DNA from: Porphyromonadaceae bacterium UBA2751
GTDB taxonomy: Bacteria > Bacteroidota > Bacteroidia > Bacteroidales > Muribaculaceae
Length of the DNA stretch: 30,238 bases
Assembly (NCBI GenBank): GCA_002353285.1
Contig: DEJJ01000021.1
Span: 1-30,238 of the forward strand
Direction of reading: 5' to 3'
Each line of letters starts with the position of its first letter. Position 1 is the stretch's first letter. The notes beneath the pieces are model-generated. The model ran no database searches, had not been told where the DNA came from, and worked only from the letters and a program-made list of their open reading frames with translations. Shown here in pieces: positions 1-8,001 of the stretch. The translations under genes were made by a program, and so were the position numbers.

Positions 1-22
1 TAACCAACTGAGCTATTGAAGC
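1..22 (-). tRNA. partial tRNA gene (5' end only, isotype unknown)
   Basis: Read on the minus strand from 22 down, the sequence gives a 7-nt acceptor strand, then TA, then GCTCAGTTGGTTA. This is the canonical D-arm of a bacterial tRNA. The anticodon lies beyond the left edge, so the isotype cannot be named. A TAATTTTG -7 box sits about 30 bp upstream at 53-60, which supports a real gene start here. Confidence 0.8.
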
Positions 23-52
23 AGTTGCTCCTCCCTTTCGAGAATTGCGGTG

Positions 53-84
53 CAAAATTACAGTCAATTTTTGAATTGTGCAAC
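53..84 (-). promoter_or_regulatory. promoter of the left-edge tRNA
   Basis: On the minus strand TAATTTTG (60 to 53) matches the Bacteroidota -7 consensus TAnnTTTG exactly. GTTG (84 to 81) stands in the -33 position, 20 bp away, and matches TTTG at three of four bases. The rest of 85-213 is AT-rich. It must hold the start signals of the protease gene, for which I see only a 7/8 match (TACTTTAG near 167). Confidence 0.5.
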
Positions 85-213
85 ACTTTTGGCCAAAATA
101 TTGAAAAAAAATCTCGATTAAGGCTTTTTTAAGGTCTTTTAGATGCGATATTTCAACTATAAGTAGTACTTTAGCAGACTAAAAACAGCATAAGAAAAAT
201 TTATATTTTATCA

Positions 214-1947
214 ATGGACAAAAAATCAAGAATAATAATTGCCTTGATGTGTGTGATGTCGATGGCGGTTCCTGCCGCAAAGTCCCAGCAAGGTGATGTG
301 AGCACTCGCGACACGCGCATTGCACGCAACCTCGACATCTTCAACAGCTTGTTCAAGGAACTTAACACTTTCTATGTCGACTCGCTCGACATCGACAAGT
401 CGATGGAAACAGCAATCAACGCCATGCTCGACGATGTTGACCCCTACACCGAGTATATCCCCGCATCGTCTCGCGACGACTTCATGGTAATTTCCACTGG
501 GGAGTATGGTGGCATTGGCTCCTACATCTATGAGCGCGATGGAAATGTCTACATCAGCGAGCCCTATCAGGACAGTCCTGCTGCTAAGGCCGGCCTCAAA
601 CCTGGCGACCGCATCATCATGATCGATGGCGACTCGGTGCAAGGCTGGGAGAGCGGCGAGGTGAGCAAGCACCTGAAGGGGCAGGCAAGCACTCAGCTCA
701 AGCTGGTGATTGCACGCAAATATGACCCCGATAGCATTAAGACTTTCACCATCACTCGTGAGAAAATCAAGGTTGACCCAGTGAGCTATTATTGCGTCAC
801 TCATGGCAACATTGGCTACATCGCACTTGAAACTTTCAACGAGCACTCGGCAACCAATGTCAAGAAAGCTCTGCTCGAACTCAAGCAGAATCCCGCTGTC
901 AAGAACATCGTGCTTGACTTGCGTGGCAATGGTGGAGGACTGCTCGAGACTGCTATCCAGATTGTGGGGCTCTTTGTGCCCAAAGGCACCCAAGTGCTGC
1001 AAACCCGTGGCAAGACCAAGCAACAGGAACGCACCTACAAGACCACCGAGGAACCTGTCGACACCTCAATCCCACTGGCAGTACTCATCGATGGCGGCTC
1101 AGCATCGGCAGCCGAAATCACTGCGGGTGCATTGCAAGACCTGGATCGTGCCGTGGTGATTGGCACGCGCTCGTTTGGCAAGGGACTGGTGCAAGCCACC
1201 AGGCAGTTGCCTTTTGATGCGCTGTTCAAGGTCACGGTGTCTAAGTACTATATTCCCAGTGGCCGTCTCATACAGGAGATTGACTACTCAAAGCGTAACG
1301 ACGACGGCACTCCCAAGCAGGCGTCCGACAGCACAGCCCAGCAGTTCCACACTGCTCACGGCAGGGTGGTGACTGGTGGAGGCGGCATTACCCCCGACAT
1401 CAAGATTGAACCCACTCAGGCAAGCCGTCTGGTCTACAACATTGTGCGCGACGGCTGGGCATTTGACTATGCAGTTAAGTATGCTTCGCAGCACCCCACC
1501 ATTCCCTCCCCTGAGGATTTCACTATCACCGATGAGATTTTCAACGACTTCAAGGCGTTTATCGACCCTGAGAAGTTCCAGTATGACAAGGTGTGCGAAA
1601 CCAGCTTCGCATCGCTCAAGAAAACTGCCGAGACCGAGGGTTATCTCAACGATGAGACTAAGGCCGAATTTGACCGCCTCGAGAAGCTTCTCAAGCACGA
1701 CCTCAACAAGGACCTTGACCTCAATCGCTCACAGCTCGAGAAAATCCTGTCGAAGGAGATTATCAAGGGCTACTACTACCAGCGTGGGCAGATGATCTAT
1801 GCCCTCAAGCAAGACAAGTACACTCAGTGTGCAAGCGACATGTTTAACAAGGCTGGTGAGTATGAGAGAATCCTCAATATTGCTCCCGCTAAGGCCGCTA
1901 AGCAATCGCAGCCCAAGGCTAAAGGCAACAAAAAGTCGAAGAAATAA
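214..1947 (+). CDS. S41 family carboxy-terminal processing protease
   Basis: Periplasmic serine protease of the CtpA/Tsp family, which cleaves proteins near their C-termini. The first 25 residues form a signal peptide (KK, a hydrophobic core, then AAKS). A PDZ domain covers about 90-185, with its core near GLKPGDRI. The S41 catalytic domain covers about 195-355. It shows LDLRGNGGG at 235-242, GGSASAAEI with the expected nucleophile Ser298, and GTRSFGKG with the general base Lys323. The Ser-Lys spacing of 25 residues equals that of E. coli Tsp (Ser430/Lys455). A helical C-terminal region follows, and the protein ends in a Lys-rich tail. Its 577 residues are normal for Bacteroidales. mfd starts 12 bp downstream, so the two are probably co-transcribed. 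The substrate is unknown. Confidence 0.95.
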   Translation: MDKKSRIIIALMCVMSMAVPAAKSQQGDVSTRDTRIARNLDIFNSLFKELNTFYVDSLDIDKSMETAINAMLDDVDPYTEYIPASSRDDFMVISTGEYGGIGSYIYERDGNVYISEPYQDSPAAKAGLKPGDRIIMIDGDSVQGWESGEVSKHLKGQASTQLKLVIARKYDPDSIKTFTITREKIKVDPVSYYCVTHGNIGYIALETFNEHSATNVKKALLELKQNPAVKNIVLDLRGNGGGLLETAIQIVGLFVPKGTQVLQTRGKTKQQERTYKTTEEPVDTSIPLAVLIDGGSASAAEITAGALQDLDRAVVIGTRSFGKGLVQATRQLPFDALFKVTVSKYYIPSGRLIQEIDYSKRNDDGTPKQASDSTAQQFHTAHGRVVTGGGGITPDIKIEPTQASRLVYNIVRDGWAFDYAVKYASQHPTIPSPEDFTITDEIFNDFKAFIDPEKFQYDKVCETSFASLKKTAETEGYLNDETKAEFDRLEKLLKHDLNKDLDLNRSQLEKILSKEIIKGYYYQRGQMIYALKQDKYTQCASDMFNKAGEYERILNIAPAKAAKQSQPKAKGNKKSKK

Positions 1948-1959
1948 CAGCGCCCTGCC

Positions 1960-4900
1960 ATGCCCAATCCCATAAGCCTTATCGCTCTCACCGAGCAGGT
2001 GTCGACACAGGCGCTTCGCGATGCTCTGGCAGCGATGCTCGGCAGCAAGCGCAACCGTGTGGTTGTGGTGGATGGACTCGCTGGCTCGGCCTCGTCCATG
2101 CTCTTTGCCACATTGCCCAAGGGCAAGTCGCCCTATCTGATAATTGCCAACGACCTCGACGAGGCTGGCTACATCTATAACGACCTGTGCCAGTTATCTG
2201 GTGAGAATAACGTGCTCATTTTCCCGTCGGGCTACAAGCGCGACATCAAGTATGGGCAGGTCGATGCCCCGATGGAAATCCTGCGCACCGAGGTGCTCAA
2301 CCGATGGCACACCGACAAGCAACTGCGATGGGTGGTGACCTATCCCGAGGCGCTTGCCGAGAAAGTGGCACCGCGAGTGAACATCGAGCGCGACACTGTC
2401 ACGCTCGTGAAAGGCAAGGAGATGGACCTCACCGCAGTGGCGGTAAAGTTGCGTGAACTTGGATTCCATGAGGTTGACTATGTGTATGAGCCTGGTCAGT
2501 TCTCGCTGCGTGGCTCCATCCTAGACGTGTATTCATTCAGCAATGAGTATCCTTATCGCATCGACTTCTTTGGCGATGAGATTGATAGCGTGCGCACCTT
2601 CAATGTTGAGACTCAGCTCTCGCTTGAGCAGCTCGAGAGTGTGAGCATCATCAACAACACATCGTCGCAAGCTGTGACGAATGGAGTGTCGATGCTCGAC
2701 TATGTGGGCAACGACGTGATGCTGGTGGTGCGCGACATCAGCTGGCTCAAGAGCCGCATCGAGGCAATAGGTAAGGAATCGATGAGCCACAGTGCTCTTG
2801 AGGCACAGGAGTGTGATCACGATGCCATGCGCAAGGTGGTAGACGTGCCACAGTTCATGAGCACTCTCGAGTCCATGCGACGCCTCGAGTACTACTACGG
2901 CGAGAGTCTTGCCACTGGCGATGCCAAGTTGTCGATGCACTGCACGCCTCAAGGCATCTACCACAAGAATTTCGACCTCATCAGCCAGTCGTTCACTCAA
3001 TTCCTGGAGAAAGGCTACACATTATATATATTAAGCGACAGCGACAAGCAGATTCAGCGCCTGCGAGTCATCTTCGACGACCGCCACGACCGCATCGACT
3101 TCACGCCAGTGAGCAAGACGCTGCACGAGGGATGGGTTGACGACGACCGCAAGGTGTGTGTCTTCACCGATCACCAGATTTTCGACCGCTTCCACAAGTA
3201 CAATCTCAAGAGTGAGCGCGCGCGGTCGGGAAAGTTGGCTCTCTCGCTCAAGGAACTTAACCAGATTGAGACTGGCGACTACATCGTGCACGAGGATCAT
3301 GGCATAGGACGCTTTGAGGGACTGCTGCGCACCAACATCAACGGCACCATGCAGGAGATGATAAAGCTCTCTTACCTCAATGGCGACGTGATTTTCGTGT
3401 CGATACATGCACTGCACAAGCTGTCGAAGTATCGTGGCAAGGAGGGTGTGCCCCCCAAGCTCAGCAAGTTGGGCACAGGCAAGTGGGAGCGCATTAAGAG
3501 TCGCACCAAGGGCCGCCTCAAGGACATAGCACGCGACCTGATTAAGCTCTATGCACAACGCCGCGAGGAGAAGGGCTTCGCTTTCAGTCCCGACAGCTAT
3601 CTCCAGCAGGAGCTCGAGGCCTCGTTCATCTATGAGGACACTCCCGACCAGTTGCTCGCATCGCAGGCCGTGAAGGCCGACATGGAGCGGGACAAGCCCA
3701 TGGACAGGCTGGTGTGTGGCGATGTGGGATTTGGCAAGACCGAGGTCGCCATTCGTGCTGCCTTCAAGGCAGCAGTCGATGGCAAGCAAACTGCTGTTCT
3801 TGTCCCCACCACTGTGCTCGCATTCCAGCACTACAACACCTTTACCGAGCGCTTGAAGGGGTTCCCGGTGCGTGTCGACTACCTGAGCCGGGCTCGCAGT
3901 GCCAAGGACACCAAGCAGGTGATTGCCGACCTGGCATCAGGCAAGATCGATATCATCATCGGCACTCACAAGCTCATTGGTAAGACCGTGAAATTTAAGG
4001 ACCTGGGATTGCTGGTAGTTGATGAGGAACAGAAGTTTGGCGTGGCTGTTAAAGACAAGCTCAAGCAGCTAAAGGTTAACGTTGACACCTTGACGATGAG
4101 CGCCACCCCCATCCCACGCACTCTGCAGTTCTCGCTCATGGGGGCTCGCGACTTGAGCACCATCAACACCCCACCTGCCAATCGCTACCCCATCCTCACC
4201 AGTATCAATGCACTGGAGGATGATGTGGTGCGCGAGGCCATCAACTTTGAGCTCTCACGCAATGGGCAAGTGTTCTTCGTCAACAACCGCATCGAGCCAT
4301 TGTTCAACCTCAAGGCGATGATCAACCGCCTGGTGCCCGATGCACGAGTGGTGATAGCACATGGACAGATGCCGCCCGAACAGCTCGAGCAGCGCATCAT
4401 CGATTTCACTAATCATGACTACGACGTGCTGCTGGCCACTACTATCATCGAGAGTGGTATCGACATGCCCAACGTTAACACCATCATCATCAACAATGCA
4501 CAGAATTACGGTCTGAGCGACCTGCACCAGCTGCGAGGACGTGTGGGGCGTAGCAGCCGCAAGGCCTTCTGCTACCTGCTTGTGCCGCCAGGAGTGCCTC
4601 TCACCACTGTGGCTCGGCGCCGCTTGCAGGCTATCGAGAGTTTCAGCGACCTGGGAGCTGGCATTCACATTGCAATGCAAGATCTCGACATTCGAGGTGC
4701 TGGCAATTTGCTCGGAGCCGAGCAGAGTGGTTTTATCGCCGACTTGGGATTTGAAACCTACCAAAAGATTCTCAAGGAGGCTGTTCTCGAGCTCAAGACC
4801 GAAGAGTTTGCCGACACCTACATGGAGCAGATGCAAGAAGATGCCGAGGTGGGCGGGGCCGACGAGACCGAATTTGCCGCCGACTGCGTTATCGACACCG

Positions 4901-5340
4901 ACCTCACCCTCATGTTCCCGGCCACCTATGTGCCACAGGAGAACGAGCGCATCTCGCTCTACCGTGAGCTCGACAACATGGAGAACCAGCGCGACATCGA
5001 CGACTTCGAGGAGCGACTGCGCGATCGCTTTGGTGCTATACCCGAGATGGGGCTTGAGCTCATACGCATCGTGCCATTGCGACACACCGCCCGGCGGCTG
5101 GGCATTGAGAAACTGGCGTTGAAAAAAGGCCAGCTGTATGCCTATTTCGTAGGCGACGAGAACAAGGCCTACTATCAGTCGCGTGCTTTCGGGCGAATGC
5201 TCAACTACCTCCAGCAAAATCCGTTGCGATGCAAGTTGCGCGACAACGGGGGCAAGCGCTCAATGGTCATCTCCCAAGTCACTACCGTGCTGCAGGCACT
5301 TGACATCATGCGCACCATCACAGCACTGCCAGCACTGTAG
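1960..5340 (+). CDS. mfd: transcription-repair coupling factor Mfd
   Basis: ATP-dependent translocase that removes RNA polymerase stalled at DNA lesions and recruits UvrA. The N-terminal ~400 residues are the UvrB-like and surface domains. The CarD-like RNA polymerase interaction domain covers about 428-500 (GDYIVHEDHGIGRFEG). The RecG-like SF2 motor follows: Walker A GDVGFGKT at ~587, DEEQ box at ~688, MSATPIPRT, and motif VI LRGRVGRS at ~858. The C-terminal TRCF domain ends near 1120. The length of 1126 residues is typical and no key motif is missing. It lies 12 bp after the protease gene and ends 29 bp before a strong hairpin terminator. The protease partner has no known functional link to repair, so the pairing may only reflect shared transcription. 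Confidence 0.98.
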   Translation: MPNPISLIALTEQVSTQALRDALAAMLGSKRNRVVVVDGLAGSASSMLFATLPKGKSPYLIIANDLDEAGYIYNDLCQLSGENNVLIFPSGYKRDIKYGQVDAPMEILRTEVLNRWHTDKQLRWVVTYPEALAEKVAPRVNIERDTVTLVKGKEMDLTAVAVKLRELGFHEVDYVYEPGQFSLRGSILDVYSFSNEYPYRIDFFGDEIDSVRTFNVETQLSLEQLESVSIINNTSSQAVTNGVSMLDYVGNDVMLVVRDISWLKSRIEAIGKESMSHSALEAQECDHDAMRKVVDVPQFMSTLESMRRLEYYYGESLATGDAKLSMHCTPQGIYHKNFDLISQSFTQFLEKGYTLYILSDSDKQIQRLRVIFDDRHDRIDFTPVSKTLHEGWVDDDRKVCVFTDHQIFDRFHKYNLKSERARSGKLALSLKELNQIETGDYIVHEDHGIGRFEGLLRTNINGTMQEMIKLSYLNGDVIFVSIHALHKLSKYRGKEGVPPKLSKLGTGKWERIKSRTKGRLKDIARDLIKLYAQRREEKGFAFSPDSYLQQELEASFIYEDTPDQLLASQAVKADMERDKPMDRLVCGDVGFGKTEVAIRAAFKAAVDGKQTAVLVPTTVLAFQHYNTFTERLKGFPVRVDYLSRARSAKDTKQVIADLASGKIDIIIGTHKLIGKTVKFKDLGLLVVDEEQKFGVAVKDKLKQLKVNVDTLTMSATPIPRTLQFSLMGARDLSTINTPPANRYPILTSINALEDDVVREAINFELSRNGQVFFVNNRIEPLFNLKAMINRLVPDARVVIAHGQMPPEQLEQRIIDFTNHDYDVLLATTIIESGIDMPNVNTIIINNAQNYGLSDLHQLRGRVGRSSRKAFCYLLVPPGVPLTTVARRRLQAIESFSDLGAGIHIAMQDLDIRGAGNLLGAEQSGFIADLGFETYQKILKEAVLELKTEEFADTYMEQMQEDAEVGGADETEFAADCVIDTDLTLMFPATYVPQENERISLYRELDNMENQRDIDDFEERLRDRFGAIPEMGLELIRIVPLRHTARRLGIEKLALKKGQLYAYFVGDENKAYYQSRAFGRMLNYLQQNPLRCKLRDNGGKRSMVISQVTTVLQALDIMRTITALPAL

Positions 5341-5369
5341 GATATAATGTGCTGTGTTTAACGAAAAAG

Positions 5370-5401
5370 AAAGGCTTGTGACTGCAGGGTCACAAGCCTT
5401 T
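5370..5401. terminator. bidirectional terminator between mfd and the ribosomal operon
   Basis: A perfect 13-bp stem AAAGGCTTGTGAC / GTCACAAGCCTTT with a 6-nt loop, bordered by A-rich sequence on the left and ending in TTT on the right. It lies between convergent mfd and the DUF4295 gene and could stop transcripts from both sides. Confidence 0.85.
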
Positions 5402-5463
5402 CGCAAAATATAGCGTTTTTGTTTTATTATAAACAAATTAACGTTCTAAGGATAACGAAGAAA

Positions 5464-5613
5464 TTATTTCAGAGCCTCGTCAACTTTGTCGTTAGGAACC
5501 ATTCTTTCCTCAAAAACATAAGCACCGGTTTTGGGAGAGCGAACCATCTTAATCACCTTGCTGTAATTACGACCTTCACCAGTTTGAAGGGTTGCAACTG
5601 TCTTTTTTGCCAT
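5464..5613 (-). CDS. DUF4295 small basic protein following L33
   Basis: A 49-residue protein that starts MAKKTVATLQTGEGRNYSKV and ends NDKVDEALK. It matches the small Bacteroidota family DUF4295, which is normally encoded directly after rpmG. It is basic and rich in Lys and Arg at the start, like a small ribosomal or ribosome-associated protein. It lies 12 bp after the rpmG stop on the same strand, as the last gene of the rpmB-rpmG-DUF4295 operon. Its biochemical function is not established; a ribosome-linked role is inferred from size, charge and context. Confidence 0.88.
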   Translation of the reverse strand: MAKKTVATLQTGEGRNYSKVIKMVRSPKTGAYVFEERMVPNDKVDEALK

Positions 5614-5625
5614 GACTCTATATTA

Positions 5626-5814
5626 TTATTTAATTTCTTTATGAATTGTGTACTTCTTCAGGTAGGGGTTGTATTTCTTCAACTCCAAACGCTCAGTTGT
5701 GTTCTTGCGGTTCTTGGTAGTGATGTAACGTGACATTCCGGGAACGCCGCTGCCCTTTTGCTCAGTGCACTCAAGGATTACTTGAACGCGGTCACCTTTT
5801 GCTTTCTTTGCCAT
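5626..5814 (-). CDS. rpmG: 50S ribosomal protein L33 (bL33)
   Basis: A 62-residue large-subunit protein. The core is recognisable by ILECTEQ near the start, then SRYITTKNRKNTTERLELKK and YNPYLKKYTIHKEIK at the end, the usual bL33 pattern. The zinc-ribbon cysteines of zinc-binding L33 are mostly absent (only one Cys), so this looks like the zinc-free (C-minus) form; that is my inference from the sequence. It starts 15 bp after the rpmB stop and is followed 12 bp later by DUF4295. Confidence 0.97.
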   Translation of the reverse strand: MAKKAKGDRVQVILECTEQKGSGVPGMSRYITTKNRKNTTERLELKKYNPYLKKYTIHKEIK

Positions 5815-5829
5815 AACTTAATCCTCGAT

Positions 5830-6084
5830 TTAGTAGATTGCTTTGATTTCTGTTAAATGTCCGTCCTGAGCTGCTTTCTTAAGAGCTGCATCAAGGCCGA
5901 TACGGTTGATAAGTCTCAGTCCGCTGGCGCTCACTGTGAGCTTGATCCATTGATCCTGCTCAACCCAGTAGAACTTGCGGTTGAACACGTTCACATTGAA
6001 CTTGCGTTTTGTTCTTCTTTTAGAGTGCGACACGTTGTTACCTGTAATCGCCTTCTTGCCTGTGATTTGACAAACTTTTGACAT
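5830..6084 (-). CDS. rpmB: 50S ribosomal protein L28 (bL28)
   Basis: An 84-residue large-subunit protein. It opens MSKVCQITGKKAITGNNVSH, followed by the family-typical SKRRTKRKFNVNVFNRKFY and a C-terminal VSASGLRLINRIGLDAALKKA. Length and motifs are normal for bL28. It is first in the rpmB-rpmG-DUF4295 operon. The only good promoter I find lies about 310 bp upstream (6393-6424), so the mRNA should carry a long leader. Autogenous control through that leader is possible but not shown. Confidence 0.97.
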   Translation of the reverse strand: MSKVCQITGKKAITGNNVSHSKRRTKRKFNVNVFNRKFYWVEQDQWIKLTVSASGLRLINRIGLDAALKKAAQDGHLTEIKAIY

Positions 6085-6386
6085 AATGTTTTCAGTTCAA
6101 AATAATGTTATCAAAATATCTTTGTTTCTCTCGTTGATTCCGGGCCATGACTTCAGCTCTAGTGTGTCCGCGCGTAGCACAATATTCTACCACGACACTA
6201 ATTCACTGGCGATAAATCGACGTGAGAAGCCATCAATGCTACCCACCAGTAGTTGTTTTTTCGTTTAAATATCGTCCTACGCTTTATGGCCACATTTTAA
6301 GCATCGTCAAGCAGCCATCGAAGTTTCAACGATCATGTCACAGAACAGGTCTAACGGGACTAAACCGCAGTACCTTGACTCGAAAT
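6085..6386 (-). promoter_or_regulatory. long structured leader of the rpmB operon, or an uncharacterised RNA
   Basis: About 300 nt lie between the promoter at 6393-6424 and rpmB with no credible ORF. The middle part is more GC-rich than its AT-rich flanks, as expected for structured RNA. Hairpins are visible. TAGTGT (6160-6165) faces ACACTA (6195-6200), with an inner GTAG (6174-6177) / CTAC (6187-6190). ATCG (6317-6320) faces CGAT (6330-6333). No T-run terminator is seen before rpmB, so read-through is expected. It lacks the signature sequences I know for tmRNA and RNase P RNA. It could be a ribosomal-protein leader or a processed small RNA. Confidence 0.5.
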
Positions 6387-6392
6387 CGGTTG

Positions 6393-6424
6393 CAAAGGTA
6401 GAAACATTTTTTCAAACCACCAAA
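6393..6424 (-). promoter_or_regulatory. promoter of the rpmB-rpmG-DUF4295 operon
   Basis: On the minus strand TTTG (6424 to 6421), a 20-bp spacer, and TACCTTTG (6400 to 6393) match the Bacteroidota consensus TTTG-N(19-21)-TAnnTTTG exactly. Transcription should start near 6386. Confidence 0.75.
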
Positions 6425-6475
6425 TTTTTTTTCATTTTCACTAAAAAATGGATTGATGAATTATAGTAAAACATA

Positions 6476-6507
6476 GGAATCGGTGGAATTGCCATTCCAC
6501 CGATTCC
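6476..6507 (-). terminator. terminator of the reductase operon
   Basis: A perfect 14-bp stem GGAATCGGTGGAAT / ATTCCACCGATTCC with a 4-nt loop, about 40 bp after the stop of the aldo/keto reductase. On the minus strand it is followed by T-rich sequence. It separates that operon from the rpmB promoter. Confidence 0.8.
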
Positions 6508-6546
6508 ACCCCGCAGCACTGCGAGGATGAAGGGTGTGTGAGAGTG

Positions 6547-7971
6547 TTAATCTTTGGGGTCGCTGCGCTTGAGTTGCTCAACGAAGCGGTCGATTTTCTC
6601 GAGTTCCTTGGGGATTGCGATGCGTTGTGGGCAATGGCCCACACACTGGCTGCAACCAATGCAGTAGCTGGCCTGGCGCAGCTTGGGCACACTGTTGTCG
6701 TAGCCCACGAGGAATGCCCTGCGGGCCTTAGCGTAGTCGCTATCCTTCTCGCTCTTGATGAGGTTGCCTTCTTTAATGCACTTGTTGTAGTGCACAAAGA
6801 TTGCCGGGATGTTGATGCCATAAGGGCATGGCATGCAGTACTTGCAGTCGTTGCAGGGGATGGTTTGCAGTGCCACAATGGTGTTGGCAATCTTCTCCAG
6901 AAACTTGTCCTCCTCGGGCGTGATGGGCTTGAGTGGGGAGTAAGTCTTGATATTCTCCATGAGGTGGTCCATGTAGGTCATGCCGCTGAGCACGGTGAGC
7001 ACGCCCTCGGGAGTGCCAGCATAGCGGAACGCCCAGCTTGCCACGCTGGCGTCAGGGTCGCGTCGCTTCATGTCGGCTGCGATGGCATCGGGCACGTTGG
7101 CAAGCCGTCCGCCGAGCAGAGGCTCCATGATAACTGCGGGGATGTTGCGCTTCTGAAGCTCGGCGTAAAGATATTCGGCATTAGTGTTGCGCTCGTTGAT
7201 TTCCTTAGCATGCTTCCAGTCGAGATAGTTGAGCTCGATTTGCACAAAGTCCCAGTGGTAGTCGCCCTCGTCGTGCCATGCCAGCAAGTTGTCGAAGACG
7301 GCGATGTCGCCATGATAGCTGAATCCCAGGTTTCGAATCTTGCCAGCCTCCTTTTGCTCCACCAGCCAGTCGAGCAGTCCGTTGTCCATGTAGCGGCTAT
7401 TGAATTCCTCGACGCCGTCATCGCCCATTCCCACACCGTGCATGAGCAGGTAGTCGACATAGTCGACCTTGAGCTCCTTGAGCGAGTTGAAGAACATCTT
7501 TTGGCTCTCCTCGAGCGACCATGTGGCTGGGTCGAAGTTGGATAGCTTGGTGGCAATGAAGTATTTGTCGCGCGGATGCCGGCTCAGCGCAATGCCAGTT
7601 GCCGCCTCGCTCTTGCCTTGGCAATAGGCGGGAGAAGTGTCGAAGTAGTTAACGCCATGCTCAAGTGCGAAATCCACCTCCTTGTTCACCAGTTCCTGGT
7701 CGATGGGCACATCGGTTATCTCGCGACCTGAGCCTCCGCCTTCCACTGGCAGTCGCATCATGCCGTAGCCCAGCAGCGACACGCGGTCGCCATTGTTAGG
7801 ATTGGTGCGGTAGGTCATCTTGCCCTTGGGCACATCGGCGGCCGATATTGCCTCGCCGCTATTGTTATCGTTACTGCTGCAAGCGGCGAGCACAGCGCTC
7901 GATGCGATGGCTGTGCCACCTGCCACCTTAAGGAAGTGGCGTCGGTCCATTTTATGATTGTCGTTGTTCAT
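6547..7971 (-). CDS. Tat-exported lipoprotein aldo/keto reductase with C-terminal 4Fe-4S clusters
   Basis: NAD(P)H-dependent aldo/keto reductase fold joined to a bacterial ferredoxin domain. The N-terminus has a twin-arginine motif (DRRHFLKV, Arg10-Arg11) and then a lipobox LAAC with Cys31, so it is predicted to be exported folded and lipid-anchored. The AKR catalytic tetrad is visible as Asp111, Tyr116 (DTSPAY), Lys142 (ATKL) and His178 (LLMHG). At the C-terminus, CNDCKYCMPCPYG and CIGCSQCVGHCP provide ligands for two 4Fe-4S clusters. It starts 30 bp after the iron-sulfur membrane protein, and the pair probably forms one electron-transfer unit across the membrane. Met8 is an alternative start that keeps the Tat motif. 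The substrate is unknown. Confidence 0.9.
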   Translation of the reverse strand: MNNDNHKMDRRHFLKVAGGTAIASSAVLAACSSNDNNSGEAISAADVPKGKMTYRTNPNNGDRVSLLGYGMMRLPVEGGGSGREITDVPIDQELVNKEVDFALEHGVNYFDTSPAYCQGKSEAATGIALSRHPRDKYFIATKLSNFDPATWSLEESQKMFFNSLKELKVDYVDYLLMHGVGMGDDGVEEFNSRYMDNGLLDWLVEQKEAGKIRNLGFSYHGDIAVFDNLLAWHDEGDYHWDFVQIELNYLDWKHAKEINERNTNAEYLYAELQKRNIPAVIMEPLLGGRLANVPDAIAADMKRRDPDASVASWAFRYAGTPEGVLTVLSGMTYMDHLMENIKTYSPLKPITPEEDKFLEKIANTIVALQTIPCNDCKYCMPCPYGINIPAIFVHYNKCIKEGNLIKSEKDSDYAKARRAFLVGYDNSVPKLRQASYCIGCSQCVGHCPQRIAIPKELEKIDRFVEQLKRSDPKD

Positions 7972-8001
7972 TGCAATGTGAATGTAAAGTGGTGTGGTTT
8001 T

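Noticed and set aside
4255..5217. Open frame of 320 codons on the minus strand inside mfd
   Set aside because: It lies wholly opposite a complete Mfd coding sequence with all motifs, and its product shows no recognisable domain.
6086..6268. 60-codon open frame on the plus strand upstream of rpmB
   Set aside because: It has no homology signal and overlaps the predicted leader on the other strand. The composition is not protein-like.
6085..6386. tmRNA, RNase P RNA or SRP RNA
   Set aside because: I do not find the tag-peptide reading frame or GGGGCTGATTCTGG start of tmRNA, the GAGGAAAGTCC-type core of RNase P, or the conserved SRP loop.
6538..7545. Open frame of 335 codons on the plus strand opposite the aldo/keto reductase
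   Set aside because: It is antisense to a gene with Tat signal, catalytic tetrad and cluster motifs. No start context or homology is visible.
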